Shown piece by piece: positions 47,000 through 58,900 of a stretch of 64,000 bases of DNA. The notes below the pieces were generated by a model, which was not told the DNA's origin, did not search any database, and saw only the letters and a list, made by a program, of their open reading frames with translations. How positions within the stretch are numbered: position 1 is the stretch's first letter; each line of letters starts with the position of its first letter. Source of the DNA: Peromyscus leucopus (lineage: Eukaryota > Chordata > Mammalia > Rodentia > Cricetidae); NCBI RefSeq assembly GCF_004664715.2, contig NC_051083.1:113546347-113610346 (forward strand). The letters run 5' to 3'. Position numbers and translations under genes: made by a program.

Positions 47000-49900
47000 C
47001 AGTCAGTCAATCAATCAGTCAGTCAGTCAATGTAAAAATTAAATTAAAATCCATCAAAGGCATTCCACTTAGAGGACAAACTAAAAACACCTAGTGTTTT
47101 AGCTGTGCTGAACAACAACACATTATTCTCTTACATACCACTTATTTCCTGGTACCTGTGTTTTTGTTTATGCTCATCTGTTTGGACTTTTCCTACTCTT
47201 GAAAGAATTGTGCTTAAGCCTCAAAGCCTACATCTAAGAGTTATTTTCCTTACCTCTCTAACCCACCCACCTCCTAATCAGAATTAATGGTTCCTTTCTG
47301 TGTGCTTACCTTTATAGAATAACATTTAACCCATTCATGTTACATAGTTAGTAGCATATGTATCTCTTTTCTCTAAGCTCTATGAAGACAGGATCTATCT
47401 TAATTAATGGTGTAGTCCTAGCACCCCTCACAAGTGCCTGAAATGTAGCTGAAATCAATAAATGTTGGCAAATTGAATTGAATTTGAAGGGCGATTACAA
47501 CATTGTAATATAAATCACTTTGTAGCCTGTGATTGATCACTTCTGCAGATACTAAAAAATGGAAGAACATGCACCTTTACCATTCAGTAGAATAGGTTTA
47601 TGGCTAAATCAATAGCACCGTGTAACATGTGATGATGTGTATTTATGCGTTTGCTCAGATATTTGTAAGTTTAATACTGACCATGATGCATGTGGCTACT
47701 GAGGAAAAACATGCATAAAATGTGAGGGTTGAAACTGGCTGTTGCCTAAGGCTGTCTTTGTACTGTGTCAGGATGGACCATGGCCTGATTGGCCTGATTG
47801 TTTTAGTCATCCTCACAATGGCAGTCAAGCAGCAAATGGAATTTTTGACCGACACATGAAGTAACTAGTGGACAGTTTATTTCATAGATACCTCCTGTCA
47901 CACAAAAGTAAATGGGAACTAAGGAGTTGGAGCCAAAGTCAGAAACTGAGTAGAGTTCAATTTGAACTCCAAGGAAGCTGGATGATTATATGAAAGGGAA
48001 GGTGGATGATTACATGAAGGTCATATTTATTTTAAAAAAAATTCCTTATGCTCAGGAAATTAAAACACATGCCCTGCCATAAAACAAATTACTAGGCAAA
48101 ATGTACCTAAGAATGACTGTTCTTGTCTTCTTGGTAATGAATAAAAATATGAGAGCCAGGCATAGTAGCACATATCTGTAATGCCAGCACTTGGAAGGCT
48201 AAGGCAGAAAGATTAAAATTTAAGGCCAGCAAGACCTTATATCATAAAAACAAAGAAGAGGGCTTGAGAATTATAGCTCAGTGATACAGCACTTTTCTCA
48301 CATACACAAGGCCCTGGGTTCAATCCTCAGCACTACCAAAATAAGTACATTAAAAATTAGAGTTCCCTTCTCGATTGGTTTTCCAGTTAATATCATCAAT
48401 GGCAAATAATGCTTAAGATCTAACCTCTCCTTCCCTGTAGGGAAGCATCTTTAAAGGATGCTTATGATAAGACCCTGAGATTCCCAACTATCAGGTAATT
48501 AATTGGTGTTTGCTTCAATATATTTTATATATAATGGGATTTTTTTTAACTTTTGTTTGCTTTCTTTTTGAGTCAGAAGTTTGCTATATCACCCAGCCTG
48601 GCCTTGAACTTGCAGCTCTCACCCTGCCTTTGTCTCCCAAGTATAGGGATTATAGGCATTCACCATCACTTCTGAAAGTTTTGGACTTTGAAAATTAATG
48701 TGACAATTTGGTACTGCTCTCTTCCCAGCATTTGACTGAATCAAACTTAGATTCTTAAGAAAATAGAGTTCTGTTTTCTCACAATTGATAAGAGAAGACG
48801 ATCCCCCAAGTAATTTTTTTTCCCCGTGCTGTAGACCGGGCTGGCCTTGAACTCACAGAGATCTGCCTGGCTCTGTAGACCGGGCTGGCCTTGAACTCAC
48901 AGAGATCCGCCTGGCTCTGCCTCCCGAGTGCCGGAATTAAAAGCATGTGCCACCACCGCTGCCTGGCCCTCCCCCAAGTAATATTAAAGAGTACTTCAGT
49001 CCCCTTGTAAAAGTTGTCTTAATTAGAATTTTTTAAAAAGTCAAGCTGATGCCGGGCGGCGGCGTTGGCGCACGCCTTTAATCCCAGCACTTGGGAGGCA
49101 GAGCCAGGCGGATCGCTGTGAGTTCGAGGCCAGCCTGGGCTACCAAGTGAGCTCCAGGAAAGGCGCAAAACTACACAGAGAAACCCTGTCTCGAAAAACT
49201 AAAAAAAAAAAAAAAGTCAAGCTGAGTGTAATAGTACCTGCTTGTAATCACAACACTAGGGGAGCTGAAACAGGAAGACACCATGACTTCTGGGGCAACC
49301 TGGGCTACAGTGAGTTCCAGGCTAGCCACGTCTGGATCGTAAGGTCTTATCTAAGGAAGAAAGGAAGGGGAAAAAAAGAACAAATTTTTAAAATTCAGAA
49401 TAAAATAGGACATTGTCTATTCCTCAGAACAGCTAGGTAAGAACCTAAGCTTTTTCCTGTTTTGTTACCTTCTTAAGGCAAGAACCCCTCTGGAACAGGA
49501 AGTTTTTAACCTCCTCCATAAAAACAGACAGCCAGTGACAGACCCTTTACTGACTCCTGTGGAAAAAGCCTCCCTCCGAGCCATGAGCCTGGAAGAGGTA
49601 AGTGTTATAGACCATTCCACGTACCCAGGCAAGCCATGGTTCTCCCAGCATTTGCCGTCCAGCCCAGGAGTTACTGTCCATGTCATTCATTGTAGGCTAA
49701 GATTCGCCGCGCAGAGCTTCAGAGGGCCCGGGCTCTGCAGTCCTACTATGAAGCCCGGGCTCGAAGAATGAAGAAGATCAAAAGTAAAAAGTAAGGAAGC
49801 TGCGGATCTCATTGAAGAAAATGGTGGGGTTAATCACGAATTCTTTGGAGAGAACTTTTACCATGACAGTTAGGGTCATGTAAAAGAAGTCCCAAGTAGG

Positions 49901-52900
49901 AACGACTAGTCACCTTTTCCTAAACCAGCCTCATGTAGTTATGCCTGCTTCAGCAATGCCCTTTGCTCTGTGTAGCTTTGTGCCTTTCCTGGAAGGCACT
50001 CTGTAGCCCAGGCTGGCCTCAAACTCACAGAGATCCGCCTGCCTCTGCCTCCCAGGTGCTGGGATTAAAGGCGTGCGCCACCACCGCCCGGCTCAGTAGG
50101 ACTTTTCTTTTGTCTTTTTGCCTCTTTGGAACGTGTTCTGTTCCTTCTTTGACCTATAGAAACAGGAGAGTCTGCTCTGCAGAAGTCTGAATGGTCGGAG
50201 AGTCCTGTCCGTCTTCTCAGGTTCCGTGTTAACTGTGGTAGCCATTCTACCACCTGCTTAAGGAACCAACCCCCTTGGATACCGTGGGCACTTTTGCATG
50301 TGGTGTTTAGTGTTTCAGCTAAATCTCAGCTCCCACACCTCCTCTCTTACCCTGTAGATACCACAAAATTGTGAAGAAAGGAAAGGCCAAGAAAGCCATC
50401 AAAGACTTTGAGCAGCTGAGGAAGGTCGATCCAAATGCTGCATTGGAAGAACTGGAAAAAATTGAGAAAGCCAGAATGATGGTGAGATTGCCTTTTGCTT
50501 TTCACACCTTTGCCAACGACTGTCCCTGGAAGGGGTTGAAGATCTCATTTTGTCCTTCCTTTCCAGGAGCGAATGAGTCTTAAGCATCAAAACAGTGGCA
50601 AATGGGCCAAGTCGAAGGCAATTATGGCAAAGTATGACCTGGAGGTAAGAAATAGGCCAGACAATAGGAGATGGAATTGGAGGAAAAAAGAAAATCAGTA
50701 CACAAGAATGGTAGCAGAAATAGAATTGGGGAAAAGCCACAAGGATGAATGAAAAAACAGGAATATAAAAAGATACCAGAAAAAAAAATTAAGGCACAGA
50801 GGAAAATGACCAGGAAAAAGATCGAAGGAAAATAACATCAAGGCAAATCTAATAAAAGAGAGAGGAACTTGTTATTTTTTTTATCATTGTATTTCACCTG
50901 TTGCTTCTTTAAGGATAATTTGTCTTTCTATTTTTTTCTATGGCTACTAAAAAAATGTATGTGTACTCTTTTAACAGTAGATACCAGTAAGAAATAGCAA
51001 GTGAAATGGGAAAACTGGGTTTGTAGCTCAGTGGTAGAGCATGCTAAAAGCTTAGGGTTCCAACCCAACACTATGAAGGAAAAAAATACAGGCGGTAGCT
51101 TGAGCTTAATGTTGTGACACATACCTACAAACCCAGCACTAGAAAGGCTAAGGCAGGACCACCCATTGCAAGGTCAGACTGGGCCACCTAGTAAGACCCT
51201 GTCAGCAAAAGGAAAAGAAAAGAATGAAAGAACGGAGGCCACTTTGAGAAATGAGGGGAAAGATATTGTTTACTGTGGTCACTAACGTCAAAGTTCCTGT
51301 GCTGGGGGTCTCCTTCCTCTAGGCCCGCCAAGCTATGCAGGAACAGTTGGCAAAGAACAAGGAACTGACGCAGAAGCTCCAAGTTGTTTCAGAGAGTGAG
51401 GAAGAGGGAGGCGCTGAAGAGGAGGAAGCCCGAGTTCCTGATGTAGCCAATGAAGTACAAATGAATGCTCATGGGTCCAATCCGTGGATGCTCAGGGGTT
51501 GCAATCGTGATGCAAAAGAGGAGGAGGTCCAGGCAGACTCCGAAGAACTGCCTGAGCCTGTGGCCCATGAGTTTTCTGAAAGTGAGAGAAATGAAAAGCC
51601 CGTGGCAGAGGAAGATGTTTTGTTGAAAGAATTTGAGGAAAGGAGAGCCCTTAGGAAAAGAGCTAAGCTCAACCAGGATGCTGAGCCAGTGGGTGGCCAA
51701 GAAACAAAAGGTGAGCTGTGAAGTGGAAGGGGCAATTTCTTATTTGCTCTGGATGGACTGAGAGAAAAAAGAAATGTCCACCCACACATGCTACATAGTG
51801 ATTATTTTAAGAGTGTGTACTAGGTCCCTGAAGTGAAATTAGATTCGTAATAACCATTTTTTTCTAAGGCATTTGATAAGCAAACCAAACGTGCTCAAAC
51901 ACATTTTCTGCTCTTGGGGCTTATAATCTTCAAAAAGACATTACTAAGTTAGCCTTGAAAAGGTGTGGCTTATCATTCCTACAGACTTGAATCTAGTAAG
52001 ATGGTAAGTGTCAAAATCTATACATTCAGACATTAGGTAGATATGGAGAAATTGTTAAACTGCTCTAAATGTCTGGAGTCCAATTTTTGTTTTTGTTTTT
52101 TTGTCTTGCTTGTAAAGTGAGAAAGTGGCATTTTTAGCACGTCATAATGCTAGATTTTTTCTGTGTCTGTATTTGGGTGACACTTCCCCAGAATGAATTT
52201 TTCTGCAGGCTACATGTAAGTTTATTTATTTATTGTAGTGCTGTTGTCCTGGGGATGGGATTCAGGGATGCCCTGGGGATGGGATATTCTAGGCAAGTGC
52301 TGCACCACTGCCTGATATCCTTGGTCTCCCCACCCACCCTTTGGTTTTGGGGTTTTGTTGTTGTTTTGTTTTTGTTTTGATATGGTTTCTCTGTGTTGCA
52401 GCTCTGGCTGTCCTGGAACTCACTTTGTAGACCAGGCTGGCTTTGAAGTCACAGAGATCTGCCTCCTGAATGCTGGGCTCAAAGGCATGTGCCACCACCA
52501 TCTGGCTATCCTCGGTCTTGTGATGAGATTTTTTCTATAAACAATATTTATGCTTTAGAGGCTGCTTGATTTTTTTTTCTTAAAGATGCAGCCCATGTTG
52601 GCTTTAAACTCACTATGTAGTCAAGGATGACCTTGAACTCCTGATGCTCTTGCCTCTACCTTTGGAGTGCTAGGATTACAAGTGTGTGTCACTGTTGGGA
52701 GGTGGTGGAGGTTGTAGAGGTGGTGGTGGTGGAGGTGGTGGTGGTGGTGGTGGTGTGCTCGCCTTTAATCCCAGCACTCGGGAGGCAGAGGCAGGAGGAT
52801 CTCTAAATATGAGGCCAGCCTGGTCTACAGAGTGAGTTCCAGGACAGCCAGAGCTACACAGAGAAACCCTGTGTCAGGGGACAGGGGGACTGGTTATCTA

Positions 52901-55900
52901 AGACAAGTGTGCTACATGTCTACAATCCCAGCACTTAGCAAAGAAACTGAGCTAAGAAGTTCAAGGCCAGCCTAGGCAACATAGCAAATTTGAGGATAAC
53001 CTGGGATACCTTGTAAGATTCCTATTTCCAAGGAGGAAAGGGGACTGATCATTTATCTGGCAGAAAGATAAACCCAGCTAGTGTCAGGTAACAGATCACA
53101 GAATTTCAAGGGTAGCCTGGATAACACAGTGAGACCCTATCTCTTACCAAATTTTTTTTTTAAAAAAAAAAGGAGGGGGATGCCAATCATGGTGGCACAT
53201 ACCTTTTTATCTCAGGAAGAGGTGAATATCTCTATTCAAAGTCAGCCTGGTCTACATAGCAAGACCCTGTCTCAAAAAAAAAGCAAAAATTAATGAATTA
53301 TAAAAGGGGTGGTCATCTAGCTAGCTAAATATTTTGAAGCTGTTGGTTGTGGTATGGTAGTATAATGGTAGATTTTTAAGAATCAATAAGAGCTTCCCCA
53401 AACTATAAGGCATATTATAAGAAGTAATGCCCTAAAATATTAGGAAGTCATGGATGTCCCCCTCCAACACACACACTCTATCAAAATGAGCTTGGAAATT
53501 TACTTTTGAGAAATATTGGTATACCTGTCTCAAGGCCAGATCTAAAATGATCCGATAGCTTCAAACCAAAGCTAGAAAGCAAGGTCCACACGGAAGGGAG
53601 ACAGCTTTAGTTATCAAAAGGGGCAGTTTAGAAGAATAGTGTGTTGCTGTTGTTTCCCTCAAGGCTCTTAGACTAGAGATTTGGGCAGTAACTGGAAAAT
53701 GGGAGCGTACCTCGACTCCAAAAAGCAGCTATTTCATTTTGTCTTGACTAGGTCACATACAACAGGTCATATAATCTGCTTGAGATGTGTAGTGAAAGGG
53801 GGAGATCTGTTCAACGTATGACATGTACTTATGAAAACGTAAGTTTAACTAGTTCAGAAGTATGAATTGAGGCTCGCATAGTTGTACATGCCTATAGTCC
53901 CAGCACTTGGGAGGTAGGGCTAGAAGGATCAGGAGCTCCAAGGTCATCCTCAGCTACATAGCAAGTTCAAGGCTAATATGAACTACATGAAAACCTGTCC
54001 CCAAAAATACATATATAAATAAATAACCAAAAGATTATAAAATGAGGATTCTTGGGTCAGTCAATACAAAACCCTCCAGAGGAGCTTTGTCTAGGCCATG
54101 AAGCCCAAAGTACAAGACTGTTTCATTCAGATGTGGTACCTGTTAAAATGTCACCTCCACCTCTTTTTTTTTCCTTTTAATTTGGATCTTTGGGATAGGA
54201 GTGGAGCTTGGTGGCGAGTGTTTGCTTGGTGTGTACCAGGCCTTGGGGTTGTTCTCCAGCACCACACTTTTAAAAATAAATAAAAAGAACTTCTGGGGAT
54301 CTTTCCAAGTAGAGTTAGTCAACTAACTGACAGGGTAGTTAATACAAGGTAGTTAAGCCCCAGTCCTGGTCATTAGCGGTCACCTGGGAAATAGGACCCT
54401 GTTTGTTCTTATTAGAGTAGTTCATGGTACTCAGCACTCAGTAGTTGCTTGACAAATCCTCATTAACTGGGAAACTTCCAAGCTTCTTCTCTGACAGAAT
54501 TTTTTTCCCCTCCAGATTCTACCAGCAAGGAGGTATTATCTGAATTGAGGGCATTGTCCCAGAAACTCAGTAAGGAAAATCATCTACCCAAGAAGCAAAA
54601 AGAGAATTCGGCAAAGACTGTTCCCCTGGTCCAGGAAGAGGAACCTGCCCCAGAGGAAGAGGAGCCTCTATTGCTGCAGAGGCCAGAGAGACTACAAACT
54701 CTGGAGGAACTAGAAGAGCTAGGTAAAGAGGACTGTCTTCCAAATAAGGAGCTCCCTAGAGCTGCAGTAGAAGGGGAGCAGATGAGAAGAAACCCCCAAA
54801 ATCAGTTGAAGGGGAAGAAGAAGAAGAAGGAGCAAATGATCAGTCTGCAGAACATCCTGACTACAAGAACTCCTTCTGTGACATCAGTGGCAGTTCCCAC
54901 AACAGTAGAGGAGCTGGTGAGCAGAGCCAGGGTCTTGGGTTTGTGGGGGCTGGAGCTGGAACAGAACAGGTCCTTCTTACAACACCATCTAGGAAGGTTG
55001 GTTTGCTGGGAATTTCCATTTCAGGAGTTGAGGTCCAGATTACCATGGTGCCAGGCTGGGACCCAAGTGTCAGTTTAACAGATACAGATATGTGGACACA
55101 GCTGAGCCACACAAGCAGCCTAAATTCTGAGCCACTAAAGCTCCCTGGGGTGACTGTCAACCAGTCCTCAGTGGAGGCGGTGGTCACTGAAAGCCCTGAC
55201 TAGATCTCAGGCAGGCACAAGAATTCAAACTTCAGTTCTGTTGACTCAATTCCAACCACCAGTGGTCTGCCCTCAACCCCAGTCCCAACCCCAAATTAAG
55301 TAATTAAAACTAGCAAGACAAAACACCCTATCTGCTTTTCCTGGGATATAAACTGCTGGAAGTTCCCATTCTGGCCTCGCTTGGAGCTTCTGCTGTTGAC
55401 CCAGACCATCCTTTCTCCCACCCTAAAAATTCCTTATTGAAGGTTTTAAGTTGTGTCATATGATGACGAGCTAAGGATATTCAGCCTAGAGAGAGAAATC
55501 GGAGCATGATTGCATGATCGGTTCCTATTGTGAATCGATCATCCTTTTAGCTCTTCCCCCTAGGGGGCGCTAAGATGTCACAACCCAGGATTCGGTCATG
55601 TCATGAAGCACTCGAAAGACAAGTTTCAGTTCTTTGCACTTGTTTCTTCCCAGGAAGATGAAGTGGAGAGAGACCAAAAGCAAATGATAAAGGAAGCTTT
55701 TGCCGGGGATGATGTCATCAAGGAGTTCCTAAAAGAGAAGAGAGAAGCTATCCAGGCCAATAAGCCAAAGGACCTGGACCTGACCTTGCCTGGCTGGGGA
55801 GAGTGGGGCGGGATGGACCTGAAGCCCAGCGCCAAGAAAAGACGCCGGTGAGAGGAGGGGAACCCTGTCAGAAGAGCACAGTTTCCCCAGCCCACCCTGA

Positions 55901-58900
55901 AGTGTGTTTCCTGCATTTTTGACTAAATCCTGAATACTCCTTTTACTATTTGGCTTTCCAGGTTTCTTATTAAAGCCCCTGAAGGTCCTCCAAGAAAAGA
56001 TAAGAATTTGCCCAATGTGATTATAAATGAGAAGCGCAATATCCACGCAGCAGCTCACCAGGTGAGGTTCAGAGCACTCTCTAGTTGTCTGATCTCCACT
56101 ACCCGCGCCTCTTGCTTGAGAGAAGAACTATTTTAGTATCAGTGGGGAGAGGGATTGTGATGTTTTCCTTTTTTGGTTTGTTTACTTTTGCGTTTTTTTG
56201 AGACAGCTTACCCCAGGCTGGCCTTGAACTCCAAATCCGCTGTGCTGGGCATGACCTGCACCATTAATCCCTGATCTCAGCACCCCTTAACGTCATACCT
56301 GGCTGGGACGTGTGATGATGATCAACAGAACAAATTTGTCTTTTCTACTGACTGGCTGTGAGAGTAACAAAGCCGGGCAGGCTGTGCTATTCTGACTACT
56401 GACCAGGTTTAGGCTGAAAAGAGATTCTTTGCAAGCAGTAACAGAGGCCCTAAGTCACAGTTTCAACTGGTGCTCTGGATCATTCTGCTCTAAATGAGTC
56501 TTGCCAAAGTAAAAATTAACCATTCTGCTGTAGGCTTGGATTTGTAGTCAAGGTAACATGCACAGACCAGAAGGTTTGAGCCATGTGTCAAGAAAAGTGG
56601 TGATGAACCAGTATCTGTCCACAAAAGTGAAGGGATTTTCAGTTGACTCATATGCTAATAAGCAAGGGATGGGCTGGGTATGGTGGCACCGCCCTTAATC
56701 CCAGCAGAGGCAGGTATATCTCTGATCTACAGAACGAGTTTTAGGACAGCCAGAGCTACATTGTGAGACCCTGTCTCAAAAAAAAATAGTTATCATGAGC
56801 AAGGGATGTTTGCACTGTGGGAAACTAGAGCATAGTCATTGTCCTCTGGAATATCACAGGCAATGCTGAGTGCTGTTGTTGTAGAGTCACATAAAGTAAA
56901 AAAGTTAGGAAATGGGAAGAAGATCCAGAGAGAAATTGGGCTTCTCTTGGGGTGAGGACGTGACCCAAAAAAAAAAGTCATTGAACTGCATAACCTGCAT
57001 GTTCCCTTCAGTCCTGAGGTTTGCCCCTCATTAGTACAATATTGAAATGAGTTATACTTGCCCTTCTAAAAGAGAAACGAACTATGTAATGGGTACAAAA
57101 CAGATGAGGGTTGGAATTGGCTCAGTTGCTAGAATGCTTGCCTAGCACTGTGTAAAGCTGGACATAAAGCACACCTTTAATCTCTAATCTTAGCACTCTG
57201 GAGGTGGAGACAGGAAGATCAAAAGTTCAAGGTCATCATTGGCTACCCAGTGAGTTGGAGGCTAGCCTGGGATACATGAGGCCCTCTGAAAAAAAGTCTT
57301 GAGATAACAGTTCAGTCATATTGTTTGATCTTAATTTCTAAGCCAATCATTGCAGAAACTGTTGCCAATATAATCCAGCTGAGACTATTCTAGACAATTG
57401 GATATAAATGGAGAGGGAAGGAATACTCTGATAGGACTGGTAAGGTGGTTCAGTAGGTAAAAGCATTTGTTGCCAAGCCTGATGACCTGATTTTAATCTG
57501 CAGGGGCCCACACTGTAGGAGGAGAATGCTCCAATGGGCCAAAATTACAGATGACAGCTAAGAGCATGCTTCTCCGAAAGGCTAGCCTTTTCCTTCCCAG
57601 AGCTCTTTCCATGTTGATTTACTATTGCCACAGCAAACTGTGAAATGGTTTTCCAGGAATCTTTCTTGACTTTTGATTTGTTTTTTTTTAAGACAGGATC
57701 TCATGTACAGCTTAGTCTGGCCTTGAACTCACTATGTTCCTGAGCATGGCCTTGAACTTGAACATCTGTTTTTCGGGCCACCTCCTCCCCAAGTGCTTGA
57801 ATTACAAATATATGCCACCACATCTAGCTTATGTGATCCTGGGGATTGGACTAATGTTATGATCATAGTGAAAATAACTGATAAGTGAAACCTGTGAAAA
57901 GGATCATTCAACCCACCAAGGGGTCATGACCCACAGGTTGAGAACCACTGAATTAGCTAGCCACTACAGGAGCAAGAGAGTGAAGTGTGTCAAGACAGGA
58001 GAGGACTCCTGTCTGACCTTATTTTTTCATACCCTCAGTAACATACACAGATAGAAAAAATATCAACCTAAACAAGACATTTTCTTAGCCTAAAGGGAAA
58101 GGAAGCCTTTTTCTCTCAGTACTGATGCTGGGGAAGTGTTTACAGATCTGAGGGTAGCACTCTGGAGTGGAGAAGAGCACAGGGCAAGGACGAGGAACCC
58201 AAGGGTTCTGTTCTCTTCTCTCACATTGCTTACTTTACTTGGGGAAATCATTTCCCCTGTCTGGACACAAGTTGATGCCAAGGAAGATAACTGATGCTAT
58301 CAAGTAGGGCCAACCAGCTCTGCATCCTCTGATGCCTTAAGAGGATGAAGCTGAGCTCAAGAACCTGGACGCATTCTGGATTCAGAAACATTGTGGGCTT
58401 CCTTAAAACATCAATCATAAAGAGGAAAGGAAAGTAGATCTATGAATAGTTCAGCCCAGCCAGGGCTACATAGTGAGACCATGTCTCAAAAAGCAAGAAA
58501 AAAGGGAAGAAAGGAGAGAATAGAGAGCAGGAAGAGAATAAAAGGGTCAGAATCTATAAAGATGCACAAATACTCTGGGGCTTCTTGAAGTAACAGTGTT
58601 GTCTAGAAGCACCCACTGGTTAGCAGCCTTAGAATTACTATAGCCAAACAGGAGTGGTCTTCTGGGTTTTCTGTTCTAAAACCATTGGCTAAGACTGAGA
58701 GTATGGGTATAAATAACTTCCAACAGATTAGCAGTCCTAAGATTATATGGGAACACTGGGGTGCTTTGACCTCTCCAAAGCTTACCTCCCTTGTGATTGT
58801 CACATAAGACTGAACTATGTAGACCAGCCTGGCCTTAAACTTGTGATCATCCTGTCCCAGCCCTGGCAAATGCTGAGATTACAAGCATGAGCCATTATGC

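Noticed and set aside
50482..50566. Possible intronic snoRNA in the 85-bp intron 9 or other short introns
   Set aside because: No paired C (RTGATGA) and D (CTGA) boxes with terminal stem, and no H/ACA box set at proper spacing.
54545..55078. 177-codon ORF running from exon 12 into intron 12
   Set aside because: The part up to 54916 is Utp14a. Similarity stops exactly at a good GTGAGC donor, and exon 13 continues the family in frame.
55461..55553. C/D snoRNA suggested by ATGATGA near 55461
   Set aside because: No D box at a suitable distance and no terminal stem; only a hairpin is supportable.
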